From: Bacteroidetes bacterium UBA4408
GTDB taxonomy: Bacteria; Bacteroidota; Bacteroidia; UBA4408
Reading direction: 5' to 3'
Length of the DNA stretch: 14,276 bases
NCBI GenBank assembly: GCA_002389785.1
Contig: DGQS01000155.1
Location: 1-14,276 of the forward strand
Shown one piece after another: positions 1 through 7,418 of the stretch. A program made the position numbers and the translations under genes. The notes below the pieces were generated by a model. That model was not told where the DNA came from, searched no databases, and saw only the letters and a list, made by a program, of their open reading frames with translations. The stretch's first letter is position 1. Each line of letters starts with the position of its first letter.

Positions 1-2
1 AT

Positions 3-101
3 TCAGTTGTATTAGATACTGAGGCTATGAATAGCGGTGTTTATTTCTATACTTTAACAGTTAACAACCAAAAAGAAACCAAAAAAATGATGGTGAAGTA
101 A
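3..101 (+). CDS. C-terminal tail of a T9SS-secreted protein (partial, 5' end outside window)
   Basis: The frame from base 3 is open for 32 codons to a TAA at 99-101. It ends in SGVYFYTLTVNNQKETKKMM followed by VK. The pattern of a short beta strand, GxY, a second strand and a basic tail is that of the type A C-terminal sorting domain, which Bacteroidota use to send proteins through the type IX secretion system before it is removed at the cell surface. The upstream functional part of the protein lies outside the window, so its activity cannot be given. It is followed 22 nt later by an intrinsic terminator, so it is the last gene of its transcript. The T9SS reading rests on the tail alone. Confidence 0.75.
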   Translation, partial: SVVLDTEAMNSGVYFYTLTVNNQKETKKMMVK

Positions 102-123
102 TTTCATCTCAGTTTTAAGAAAG

Positions 124-157
124 AATCGGCTGGATCTTTGAGTCAGCCGATTTTTTT
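124..157 (+). terminator. Intrinsic terminator after the T9SS cargo gene
   Basis: A perfect 9-bp stem, AATCGGCTG (124-132) with CAGCCGATT (144-152), closes an 11-nt loop. The T run at 151-157 begins inside the last pairs of the stem. This is a standard rho-independent terminator on the plus strand, 22 nt after the stop codon of the upstream gene. Confidence 0.85.
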
Positions 158-316
158 ATGCGATTAACTCTAACAATTTGCCTTTCATTAAACTTCCTTT
201 ACTTTCATTTTACTACCTTTAAAAATGTAGAACAAAAAAAACTATTCTCAGTATAACAAGTTTTAAATTTGTTTCAGTTATCAATTCAAATTAATTGCAA
301 CAATAAATGATTAACT

Positions 317-331
317 CTGTATTTAATACAG
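317..331. promoter_or_regulatory. 15-nt palindrome upstream of the E1 promoter, possible operator
   Basis: CTGTATT-T-AATACAG is a perfect inverted repeat with 7-nt arms and a single central base. It ends 25 nt before the -33 element of the E1 promoter proposed at 357-386. Its size and symmetry fit a site for a dimeric helix-turn-helix regulator, but no regulator gene is nearby and no second copy was seen. The operator role is inferred from symmetry and position only. Confidence 0.3.
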
Positions 332-356
332 TTGTTTGAAGGCTGGTAGGAATATA

Positions 357-386
357 TTGTCAATCTCAAAATTTGACGTAAGTTTG
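357..386 (+). promoter_or_regulatory. Bacteroidota-type promoter for the E1-nadD unit
   Basis: TTG at 357-359 and TAAGTTTG at 379-386 are 19 nt apart. They match the Bacteroidota primary sigma factor pattern (TTG or TTTG at -33, TAnnTTTG at -7). Transcription would start near 392, leaving a leader of about 28 nt before the ATG at 420. A second TAnnTTTG match (TAAATTTG, 264-271) lies farther upstream without a -33 partner and is less likely. Confidence 0.55.
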
Positions 387-419
387 TAACTAAGTGAAAC
401 CCGATTAAAGCAAGAAATT

Positions 420-2840
420 ATGGAACAAGAGAAAGTATCGGAAAAACAAGATTTTTCGTTCGAAAAATTCAAAGAATCGGTATTGTCTGATTTTAGAATT
501 GCCAACGAAAGTCGTGAAGCAAGTTTAATGGGCCGCCGTGAAGTACTTACCGGTAAAGCAAAATTTGGAATTTTTGGAGATGGTAAAGAAGTAGCACAAC
601 TTGCTATGGCAAGAGCTTTTAAGCCTGGAGATTTTAGAGCCGGATACTACCGCGATCAAACGTTTATGATGGCTAGCGGGCTACTAAGCATTCAGGAATT
701 TTTTGCTCAGTTGTATGCACATCCGGATGCAGAAGCTGAGCCATCCTCAGCAGGTAGAAGCATGAACGGTCATTATTCTACTCGTTTCTTGGACGCTTCC
801 GGTAATTGGAAAGACTTAACTAAAACAAAAAATTCATCTTCCGACATATCTCCTACCGCCGGTCAAATGCCACGACTATTAGGTATGGCTCAAGCTTCGG
901 CTTTTTACCGAAATAATCCTGAATTAAAACATCCGGATTTTTCTAAGTTTTCAGTTAATGGCAACGAAGTAGCTTTCGGAACAATCGGAGATGCTAGTAC
1001 TTCAGAAGGTTTATTTTGGGAAACAATTAATGCAGCCGGAGTTTTGCAAGTACCCATGCTTATTTCGGTATGGGATGATGGACATGGAATATCGGTTCCT
1101 AAAAAATACCAAACCACCAAAGAAAGCATTTCTGAAATATTGAAAGGTTTTCAACGTGATGAAACCGGTGCCGGCTACGAAATATTTAAAGTTAAAGGCT
1201 GGGATTATGTTGCTTTGGTTGAAACATATCAGCGTGCAGCTGATTTGTGCCGCGAAAAACATGTTCCGGTATTGGTACATGTGGAAGAAATGACTCAGCC
1301 TCAAGGCCACAGTACAAGCGGTTCGCACGAACGTTATAAATCGAAAGAACGATTGCAATGGGAAGCTGATTTTGATTGCATAAAAAAAATGCGTGAATGG
1401 ATTTTAGCTTCTGCCGTAGCTACCGAGGAGGAAGTTGTAGCAATTGAAGAACAAGCTAAAAAAACTACACGCGATCAAAAAAATAAAGCCTGGTTGGCGT
1501 TTAACTCGCCTATTAAAGAAGAACTGCAACAAGCCATGCAAATGATTGATGCAATTGCAGCAGAAAGTACGAATGCACCTTTTGTTGCTAAAATCAAGGA
1601 TGAATTAGTAAGTGTTATAGATCCGGTTAGACGTGATATACTTGAAAGTTGCAAACGAATTTTACGCTTGGTGCGAAACGAATCCATTCATTCGAAAAAA
1701 GCACTTATTAATTTTCTGCATCAATCAAAAATTAGTAATGCCGAACGCTATAATTCTTATCTCTACAGCGAAAGTAAATTTGCGGTAAAACACCTTACTT
1801 CAATTCCGGTGCGTTATGATGAAGATAAGGTTGTTGATGGACGTGAAGTATTACGCGATAATTTTGACGCTTTGTTAGGTAAATATAAATCATTGGTAAT
1901 TTTTGGTGAGGATGCAGGAAAAATTGGAGGTGTTAATCAGGGATTAGAAGGTTTGCAAAAGAAATACGGAGAAATCCGTGTGTTCGATACCGGTATTCGT
2001 GAAGCAACTATTTTAGGACAAGCCATTGGTTTAGCACTACGTGGATTGCGTCCCATTGCTGAAATTCAATACTTAGATTATTTATTGTACGCCGTTCAAA
2101 TTATGAGCGACGATTTAGCAACTCTCCAATACCGCACCAAAGGAGGACAAAAAGCTCCGGTAATAATTCGTACACGTGGTCATCGTTTTGAAGGAATTTG
2201 GCACAGTGGCTCTCCCATGGGAATGATACTAAATGCATTAAGAGGTATACACATTTGTGTTCCACGAAATATGACACAGGCTGCTGCATTCTACAATTTA
2301 CTGATGCAGGGAGATGAGCCGGCTCTAGTAATTGAACCGCTTATGTGCTACCGCATGAAGGAAAAAATGCCTTCCAATCATGGTGAGTACATGTTGAAAT
2401 TAGGTGCCCCTGAAATTTTGAAATCGGGAAATGATGTTACAATTGTAACTTATGGATATAATTGTCACCTTGCTTTAGAAGCCTCAAAAATGCTAGGCGA
2501 TTGTGGTATTGATTGTGAAATTATAGATGTACAAACATTGCTGCCTTTCGATTTAAATCACAGCATTGTTGATTCCATCAAGAAAACAAACCGTGTAATT
2601 TTCTTTGATGAAGATGTAAGTGGTGGAGCCACCGGTTTTATGATGCAAAAAGTGTTGGAAGAACAAGGAGCATACAAGTATTTAGATGCCTCTCCTCGAA
2701 CATTGTCAGCCAAAGATCATCGTCCACCTTATGGTTCAGATGGCAACTATTTTTCGAAACCTAGTGCCGATGATTTGTTTGATGCAGTTTATGAATTGAT
2801 GCAGGAATCAAATCCAACACAGTTTCCCGGAATTTACTAA
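420..2840 (+). CDS. Fused alpha/beta 2-oxoacid dehydrogenase E1 component (thiamine diphosphate enzyme)
   Basis: This 806-residue protein joins the two E1 subunits of a branched-chain-type 2-oxoacid dehydrogenase complex, which decarboxylates a 2-oxoacid and passes the acyl group to lipoyl-E2. The alpha part (about 40-400) carries the thiamine diphosphate motif from G190-D191 (GDASTSEG) to WDDGHGIS (218-225), and a GHSTSGSHERY loop (296-306) like that of branched-chain E1 alpha. The beta part (about 460-806) has GEDAGKIGGVNQGLEGL from 496, VFDTGIREATILG with the cofactor-contacting Glu at E528, the HSGSP active-site segment at H595, and a transketolase C-terminal domain from about 650. Where the classical motif ends in Asn-Asn, this protein has Asp219-Asp220. 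No E2 gene is in the window; an E3 (lpdA) lies 5.2 kb downstream. The substrate, pyruvate or a branched-chain oxoacid, cannot be fixed from sequence. Confidence 0.9.
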   Translation: MEQEKVSEKQDFSFEKFKESVLSDFRIANESREASLMGRREVLTGKAKFGIFGDGKEVAQLAMARAFKPGDFRAGYYRDQTFMMASGLLSIQEFFAQLYAHPDAEAEPSSAGRSMNGHYSTRFLDASGNWKDLTKTKNSSSDISPTAGQMPRLLGMAQASAFYRNNPELKHPDFSKFSVNGNEVAFGTIGDASTSEGLFWETINAAGVLQVPMLISVWDDGHGISVPKKYQTTKESISEILKGFQRDETGAGYEIFKVKGWDYVALVETYQRAADLCREKHVPVLVHVEEMTQPQGHSTSGSHERYKSKERLQWEADFDCIKKMREWILASAVATEEEVVAIEEQAKKTTRDQKNKAWLAFNSPIKEELQQAMQMIDAIAAESTNAPFVAKIKDELVSVIDPVRRDILESCKRILRLVRNESIHSKKALINFLHQSKISNAERYNSYLYSESKFAVKHLTSIPVRYDEDKVVDGREVLRDNFDALLGKYKSLVIFGEDAGKIGGVNQGLEGLQKKYGEIRVFDTGIREATILGQAIGLALRGLRPIAEIQYLDYLLYAVQIMSDDLATLQYRTKGGQKAPVIIRTRGHRFEGIWHSGSPMGMILNALRGIHICVPRNMTQAAAFYNLLMQGDEPALVIEPLMCYRMKEKMPSNHGEYMLKLGAPEILKSGNDVTIVTYGYNCHLALEASKMLGDCGIDCEIIDVQTLLPFDLNHSIVDSIKKTNRVIFFDEDVSGGATGFMMQKVLEEQGAYKYLDASPRTLSAKDHRPPYGSDGNYFSKPSADDLFDAVYELMQESNPTQFPGIY

Positions 2841-2862
2841 AAACTATTTTCATGCAATAACG

Positions 2863-3453
2863 ATGAAAATAGGCTTGTTTTTCGGATCCTTTAATCCAGT
2901 TCACATTGGACATTTGGTAATCGCCAATTACATGGCACAATATACCGATTTACAAAAGGTATGGTTGGTAATTTCACCGCACAATCCACTGAAGGAGAAA
3001 AGTAGTTTACTCGATGATAAACAACGTTTGGCTTTGGTTAAGATAGCCATCGAAAACAACAGTAAATTAAAAGCCAGCGATATAGAATTTAAATTGCCTC
3101 AACCCTCCTACACCATTACAACCTTGATACATTTGAAGGAAAAATATCCTGAACATGAATTTGCTTTAATTATGGGAAGTGATAATTTAAGCACCTTTCA
3201 TAAATGGAAAAATTATGAGGAGATTTTGAAGTATCATACGCTTTATATTTATCCTCGTCCGAAACACAGTGGTGAAGCTTATAAGCAACATTCTCAGGTA
3301 AAATTCGTTGATGCACCCGTTATGGAAATCTCATCAACCTTTATTCGACAAGCAATAGCCGACAAGAAAGATGTTCGTTACTTACTCCCCGATAACGTTT
3401 ACGAATACGTGAAAGAAATGCACTTTTATAAAAAGAGAAAACAGCTTATTTAA
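2863..3453 (+). CDS. nadD: Nicotinate-nucleotide adenylyltransferase
   Basis: This cytoplasmic enzyme transfers AMP from ATP to nicotinate mononucleotide, giving deamido-NAD in NAD synthesis. The 196-residue length is normal. The nucleotidyltransferase motif GSFNPVHIGH is at 8-17 with its HxGH core, PSYTITTL is at 81-88, GSDN at 105-108, FHKW at 112-115, and the second ATP-binding motif SSTFIR at 157-162. The ATG places the first beta strand (MKIGLFFGSF) directly at the N terminus, as in the family. The gene starts 22 nt after the E1 stop with no terminator between, so the two are probably co-transcribed. Its last 8 nt overlap the end of the convergent ABC ATPase gene. Confidence 0.93.
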   Translation: MKIGLFFGSFNPVHIGHLVIANYMAQYTDLQKVWLVISPHNPLKEKSSLLDDKQRLALVKIAIENNSKLKASDIEFKLPQPSYTITTLIHLKEKYPEHEFALIMGSDNLSTFHKWKNYEEILKYHTLYIYPRPKHSGEAYKQHSQVKFVDAPVMEISSTFIRQAIADKKDVRYLLPDNVYEYVKEMHFYKKRKQLI

Positions 3454-4066
3454 AATCTTCCATTAAAAGTTGCTCCTTGCAAAATTCATATTCATGAACT
3501 AAGTGATTAGAGCACACGATCAATAATCGATTTTTTGCATAGTTATGAATCAAATGAGAGTACCATTCAATTCCCTTTTTATCGAGGTTGGAGGTTGGTT
3601 CATCAAGCAAGACCATACGTGTATTGCTCAGCAAAGCTAGCGCTAATCGTACACGCTGCTTCATGCCACTCGAATAATATTTTAATTCTTTGTCTTTCGA
3701 TCGTTCCAGCCCAATAATTTGAATCATTTCAGAAGTGCTTAAGCCATTCAAAAAAGGCTTAAAATGTGCCTGGAATTGAATTATTTCTGTGAGTGTATAC
3801 TCTTCGATTAATTCAAGATAAGGTGCAGCAAAACTGATTTGATGAAATATTTGTTCAGCTGCAATACTCGTTTGATTCAAGAAATAGTTAATCTTACCTT
3901 CAGAAGGAAGTTGATTTCCTGCAATAACTTGTAATAATGTTGATTTACCGGAGCCATTTGCGCCAAGTATCGCATAACTAGTATCTGAATTTAATTCGCA
4001 GTTTAAATTTCTGAAAATCCAATCACGGTTATATCGTTTACCTAGTTTTTCGAGAGTAATTTGCAT
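3446..4066 (-). CDS. ABC transporter ATP-binding protein (CcmA-like small ATPase)
   Basis: This is a 206-residue single nucleotide-binding domain with no membrane segments. It has Walker A GANGSGKST (35-43), a degenerate signature YSSGMKQR (131-138), Walker B MVLLDE (151-156), D-loop SNLD (159-162) and the switch His at H188. The short length and SSGMKQR signature resemble heme-exporter CcmA and related export ATPases. A Gln is not obvious at the expected Q-loop position; the aligned stretch reads SFAAPYLEL (78-86). No permease gene is adjacent, so the cargo is unknown. It lies 25 nt after the lpxA stop on the same strand and is probably the last gene of the lipid A operon, which hints at an envelope role without proving one. 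Confidence 0.85.
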   Translation of the reverse strand: MQITLEKLGKRYNRDWIFRNLNCELNSDTSYAILGANGSGKSTLLQVIAGNQLPSEGKINYFLNQTSIAAEQIFHQISFAAPYLELIEEYTLTEIIQFQAHFKPFLNGLSTSEMIQIIGLERSKDKELKYYSSGMKQRVRLALALLSNTRMVLLDEPTSNLDKKGIEWYSHLIHNYAKNRLLIVCSNHLVHEYEFCKEQLLMEDFK

Positions 4067-4091
4067 TCTTTTCCTTGGCTCTTCTTGGGAT

Positions 4092-4865
4092 TTAAGAAAT
4101 GCCTCTAATAATTCCTTCTTTTGAATTTCGGATAAAGGCTAGTATTTGTTCCTTTTCTTTGGAGGAAGGAGCTTCTTGTTCAATTACAGCTAGTGCGTTT
4201 GAAACATTTAATCCTTTTACATAGAGTGTGCGATAAATATCTTCAATCTGCAAAATAATTTCATTACTGAATCCTCTTCTTCGCAAGCCCACCGAATTAA
4301 CACCTACATATTGCAATGGCTCGCGAGCAGCTTTGGTAAATGGTGGAACGTTTTTTCGAACGCCTGTTAATCCCGAAATAAATGCATGAGCACCAATTCG
4401 TACAAACTGTCCAACACCTGTGCCTCCTTCAATTATTACCCAATCTTCAATATCCACGTGTCCTGCAAGGTTAACACTGTTGGCAATAATAATATTATCT
4501 CCCAAAATACAGTCATGAGCAATGTGCACGTAAGCCATTAAAAGGCAATTTTTACCAATCGATGTTTTCATTTTGTCGATGGTTCCTTTATTAACTGTAA
4601 CACACTCACGTATTACCGAATTGTCGCCAATTTCAGCGGTTGTCATCTCGCCGGCATATTTTAAATCTTGGGGTATAGCTGCAATAACAGCACCCGGAAA
4701 AATTTTACAATTTGCGCCAATTCTCGCACCTGAAAAAATGGTCACATTCGGCCCTATCCAAGTATTATCGCCTATTATCACATCTTCATCAATAAATGAA
4801 AAAGGTGAAATGGTAACATTTTTCCCAATTTTTGCTTTAGGATTTACAAAATTCAATTCATTCAT
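4092..4865 (-). CDS. lpxA: Acyl-ACP--UDP-N-acetylglucosamine O-acyltransferase
   Basis: This enzyme makes the first step of lipid A synthesis, moving a 3-hydroxyacyl chain from ACP to the 3-OH of UDP-GlcNAc in the cytoplasm. At 257 residues it has the family's length. Residues 1-185 are left-handed beta-helix hexapeptide repeats of the [IV]G-x-N type. HIAHDC at 114-119 holds the catalytic His (H117, matching His125 in E. coli), followed by NLAGHVDIED with H136. The C-terminal helical domain starts near 195 (RRRGFSNEIILQIEDIYRTLY). The start codon overlaps the lpxC/fabZ stop in an ATGA, indicating coupled translation. Confidence 0.95.
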   Translation of the reverse strand: MNELNFVNPKAKIGKNVTISPFSFIDEDVIIGDNTWIGPNVTIFSGARIGANCKIFPGAVIAAIPQDLKYAGEMTTAEIGDNSVIRECVTVNKGTIDKMKTSIGKNCLLMAYVHIAHDCILGDNIIIANSVNLAGHVDIEDWVIIEGGTGVGQFVRIGAHAFISGLTGVRKNVPPFTKAAREPLQYVGVNSVGLRRRGFSNEIILQIEDIYRTLYVKGLNVSNALAVIEQEAPSSKEKEQILAFIRNSKEGIIRGIS

Positions 4866-6295
4866 ACGCTTGCAGTAGCAGATTCTGATTTTGGCTGTTT
4901 ATCTTTAATGATTTGAGCAAGCATCACTGCTTCACATACCTCACGACCATTCACATAGGCCACTCCGCGCATATTCACTAAACCACGTCGAATAGGACTT
5001 TCGAGCGTTAATTTAAAAACAACGGTATCGCCAGGCAGCACTTTTTGTTTGAATTTAACACCGTCAATTTTCATAAAATAGGTACTGTAAAATTCAGGAT
5101 CGGGAACTTGTGAAAGCGCAAAAATACCTCCAACTTGAGCCATTGCTTCTAATTGCAAAACGCCCGGAAATACAGGATTATCTGGAAAATGTCCTTGAAA
5201 AAAGGGCTCATTAAAACTAACGTTCTTGATACCCACAATTGAGTTATGGTCCATTTCAATTACCTTATCCACCATTAAAAATGGATAGCGGTGCGGAAGC
5301 ATTTTGGTTATATCGTTAATGGTGTAGAGTGGATCCTTATTTAAATCAAATTGAACAATGCGTGCTTTACGCTTGGCTTTTTCAGCTTGAATCAATTCTT
5401 TCACCTTTTTTGCAAAGGCAACGTTTCCGGCATGTCCTGGTCGAGCAGATAAGATATGGGCTTTTAGAGGCATGCCTACCAAAGCCATATCGCCAACTAT
5501 ATCGAGTAATTTATGTCGTGCAGGTTCATTTTGATATTGCAATTTTAAATTATTTAAAACTCCCTTACCCACTACTTTCATGCTTGGTTTGTTAAACAAG
5601 CGAGCAAGTTCATCCAGTTTTTCCTGACTAACTTCCTGAGCAACGATAACAATTGCATTGTTCAAATCACCACCTTTCGCTAAGCCATGTTTGAGCAGCA
5701 TTTCTAATTCATGCAAAAAAACAAAGGTGCGGCATTTACTGATTTCATCTTTAAACTCACCAATGTGATACATACTGGCATGTTGTGTACCCAAAACATC
5801 CGAATTATAATCTACCATTACAGTAAGTCTATATTCTTCTGAAGGCACCATGAGCATTTCCACGTGCTTTTCGGGATCTTCGTATGTTAGAGTACTATCT
5901 ACTATAAAGTATTCCCGAATTGCATCCTGTTCAACAAAACCTGCCTTTTCAATAGCTTCAACAAAAGGTTTGGAACTACCATCCATGATTGGAACTTCGG
6001 GGCCGTCTATTTCGATGTGGGCATTATCTATTTGCATGCCCACCAATGCAGCAAGTACATGTTCAACAGTACTAACTTTAACGCCATTTTTTCCTAAGGT
6101 TGTACCGCGTGAGGTATCTACCACTAAATCGCAGTCGGCTTCAATGATTGGTTTTCCGTCAACGTCGATGCGCTGAAATTTATATCCGTAATTTTCATCA
6201 GCCGGATGAATGGTTAGTGTAGCTGAAGCACCTGTATGCAGCCCAACTCCCGAAACACTGACAGGGCTTTTTAACGTTCGTTTTTTTTCAGACAT
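4862..6295 (-). CDS. lpxC/fabZ: Bifunctional UDP-3-O-acyl-GlcNAc deacetylase / 3-hydroxyacyl-ACP dehydratase (LpxC-FabZ fusion)
   Basis: The 477-residue protein fuses two enzymes. LpxC (about 1-305) is the zinc deacetylase committing to lipid A: SVSGVGLHTG at 13-22, E78-H79 in VEHVLAAL, HKLLDIVGD at 261-269 (zinc ligands H79, H261, D265), and the catalytic HAGNV at H288. FabZ (about 318-465) dehydrates 3-hydroxyacyl-ACP: LPHRYPFLMVDKV at 333-345, and catalytic H369 and E383 in GHFPDNPVFPG and QLEAMAQ. All these key residues are present. LpxC and FabZ act on lipid A and fatty acid synthesis, which share 3-hydroxyacyl-ACP, so fusing them ties the levels of the two. The fusion is known from Bacteroidota and Chlorobi. 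lpxD, often directly upstream in this phylum, is not in this window. Confidence 0.95.
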   Translation of the reverse strand: MSEKKRTLKSPVSVSGVGLHTGASATLTIHPADENYGYKFQRIDVDGKPIIEADCDLVVDTSRGTTLGKNGVKVSTVEHVLAALVGMQIDNAHIEIDGPEVPIMDGSSKPFVEAIEKAGFVEQDAIREYFIVDSTLTYEDPEKHVEMLMVPSEEYRLTVMVDYNSDVLGTQHASMYHIGEFKDEISKCRTFVFLHELEMLLKHGLAKGGDLNNAIVIVAQEVSQEKLDELARLFNKPSMKVVGKGVLNNLKLQYQNEPARHKLLDIVGDMALVGMPLKAHILSARPGHAGNVAFAKKVKELIQAEKAKRKARIVQFDLNKDPLYTINDITKMLPHRYPFLMVDKVIEMDHNSIVGIKNVSFNEPFFQGHFPDNPVFPGVLQLEAMAQVGGIFALSQVPDPEFYSTYFMKIDGVKFKQKVLPGDTVVFKLTLESPIRRGLVNMRGVAYVNGREVCEAVMLAQIIKDKQPKSESATASV

Positions 6296-6347
6296 AGGAA
6301 GAAAAATTCATTTCAGTTAACTATGCATTAACTAAAATAATGAAAGG

Positions 6348-6355
6348 CAAATATA
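6348..6355 (-). promoter_or_regulatory. Probable -7 element for the lpxC/fabZ-lpxA-ABC operon
   Basis: Read on the minus strand this is TATATTTG, a full match to the Bacteroidota -7 consensus TAnnTTTG. It lies 52 nt before the lpxC/fabZ start. No clear TTG is found at the expected spacing of about 19 nt upstream, so the call rests on the -7 element alone. Confidence 0.4.
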
Positions 6356-6392
6356 AGGAAGTATCTGAATGTTTTTTTTGAAAAGCCTTTAA

Positions 6393-6414
6393 TAAATACT
6401 TATTCAAGTATTTA
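6393..6414. repeat. AT-rich perfect hairpin upstream of lpxC/fabZ
   Basis: TAAATACTT (6393-6401) and AAGTATTTA (6406-6414) form a 9-bp perfect stem with an ATTC loop. It lies between the rhodanese gene and the putative lpxC -7 element, 37 nt upstream of the latter. It lacks a T run in either direction and is nearly all AT, so it is a poor terminator. It could be a protein-binding palindrome or a chance structure in AT-rich DNA. Confidence 0.3.
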
Positions 6415-6517
6415 AGAACCATGCTTGTTGAAGGCTTGATTATTAAGGATTTTAGTAGTTTAAACTTTAGTTAAAATTCAAACTACCGCTACTTGACAAG
6501 CGATATAAATAAAACTT

Positions 6518-6808
6518 TTACTTGGTTGGCTTAGGTTTTAAAGCATTCAATTCTAACCAAGAGCCTCCGGCAAATGTATTGCCAACACCTTGTTGAGAAA
6601 GGAAGATATGTGCATGACGGCAATCGTTTCCAGATCCGCAACATAATACAAGAGGTTTGCTCATTTTTTTTAATTCTTCCAACTTGGCGGGAATATCTTT
6701 TAATGGAATATTTAACGAGTCGGGAATGTGTCCTTTTTGAAATTCAGCTGTTGGCCGCACATCCACTATCGTGTGTCCTGGAGATTTTAAAATTTCTTTA
6801 AGTTCCAT
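6518..6808 (-). CDS. Single-domain rhodanese-like protein
   Basis: This 96-residue cytoplasmic protein is one rhodanese domain. It has the N-terminal TIVDVRPTAEFQKGHIPDSLNIP (13-35), with the DVR and GHIPxSxNIP motifs, and an active-site loop around CCGSGNDCR (56-64), in which C57 is the expected persulfide-carrying cysteine. It ends with the usual GGSWLELN motif (81-88). Such proteins move sulfane sulfur, but the acceptor cannot be predicted. An extra cysteine on each side of the loop (C56, C63) is slightly unusual. It lies between the PepSY-like gene (111 nt gap) and lpxC/fabZ (222 nt gap), all on the minus strand. It probably has its own promoter, although none matches the consensus well. 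Confidence 0.85.
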   Translation of the reverse strand: MELKEILKSPGHTIVDVRPTAEFQKGHIPDSLNIPLKDIPAKLEELKKMSKPLVLCCGSGNDCRHAHIFLSQQGVGNTFAGGSWLELNALKPKPTK

Positions 6809-6919
6809 AAACTAGGTTTTGAATCTTTAAATTAAGTACTGCAAAGTACACTAGTTGTATTTTGAAAAAGTATGATATTTATCAGTAATAAAACTAGCAA
6901 AAATCAGCAAAACAACCAC

Positions 6920-7345
6920 TTATTTTAATCCAACCATCATTAAGGTTCCATCGGACTTTACTATGATTTCCTGTAGTTGCATCTCTTTTTGAATTGCTGC
7001 TTTATATAAAGGATCTCCGGTTCCACTTTCAATTTTTGTTGCAAGAACAATTTTCCAGTCAGGATAAAAGCTATTGATTGTAGCATATACTTGTTCGGGT
7101 ATTTCGGGTTGTGGAATTTGCGTTTGGGAGCTTACCCAAATTCCATTTAAGGTATAATTCACTTTCATATTTTGTGAATTCCATACAAATTCGGCAATCC
7201 AACCACGTGGTATTTCCTTCTCCCAATTCACATCTGAAGCACCCGGGTAGCGCTCGTCAAAAGCTTTTTGTACAATATCGGGTGCATTTTGAGCGGATGC
7301 ATAACTCAAGGTAAATAGTAACGCAATTACTAGACGTATTTTCAT
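6920..7345 (-). CDS. Secreted PepSY-like domain protein
   Basis: From the ATG at 7345 this is a 141-residue exported protein. It has a typical signal peptide (MKIRLVIALLFTLSYASA, cleavage likely before Q19) and a mature domain with a pattern familiar from Bacteroidota PepSY-like (beta-lactamase-inhibitor-like) proteins: AFDERYPGASDVNWE (28-42), WIAEF, a KVNYTLNGIW strand pair (61-70), then a second half-repeat around YATINSFYPDWKI. An ATG at 7378 in the same frame would add 11 residues before the signal peptide. It is rejected because the predicted promoter (7388-7418) would start transcription almost on top of it. The periplasmic or surface role is unknown. Confidence 0.75.
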   Translation of the reverse strand: MKIRLVIALLFTLSYASAQNAPDIVQKAFDERYPGASDVNWEKEIPRGWIAEFVWNSQNMKVNYTLNGIWVSSQTQIPQPEIPEQVYATINSFYPDWKIVLATKIESGTGDPLYKAAIQKEMQLQEIIVKSDGTLMMVGLK

Positions 7346-7387
7346 TTTATTTAATAGCATAAATCGGTAAGTAAACATCTACTTCAA

Positions 7388-7418
7388 CAAAATTAAAGAT
7401 GTGAAGAAAATTCACCAA
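7388..7418 (-). promoter_or_regulatory. Bacteroidota-type promoter for the PepSY-like gene
   Basis: On the minus strand, TTG (7418-7416) and TAATTTTG (7395-7388) are separated by 20 nt, matching the -33/-7 pattern of this phylum. Transcription would begin near 7382, giving a leader of about 36 nt to the ATG at 7345. Confidence 0.55.

Noticed and set aside
264..271. TAAATTTG as the promoter of the E1 gene.
   Set aside because: It matches the -7 consensus but has no TTG at a proper distance upstream, while TAAGTTTG at 379-386 has one at 19 nt and lies nearer the start codon.
1011..1358. Long antisense open frames inside the E1, lpxC/fabZ, lpxA and lpdA genes.
   Set aside because: They lie within clearly recognised genes on the other strand, resemble no family and have no start signals of their own.
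2852..2860. ATG-CAA-TAA mini-frame just before nadD.
   Set aside because: Two codons only; a chance ATG in the spacer with no sign of a leader peptide.
6393..6414. Hairpin as a terminator of the rhodanese gene.
   Set aside because: The stem is nearly all AT, lies over 100 nt after the stop codon and has no T run after it on the minus strand.
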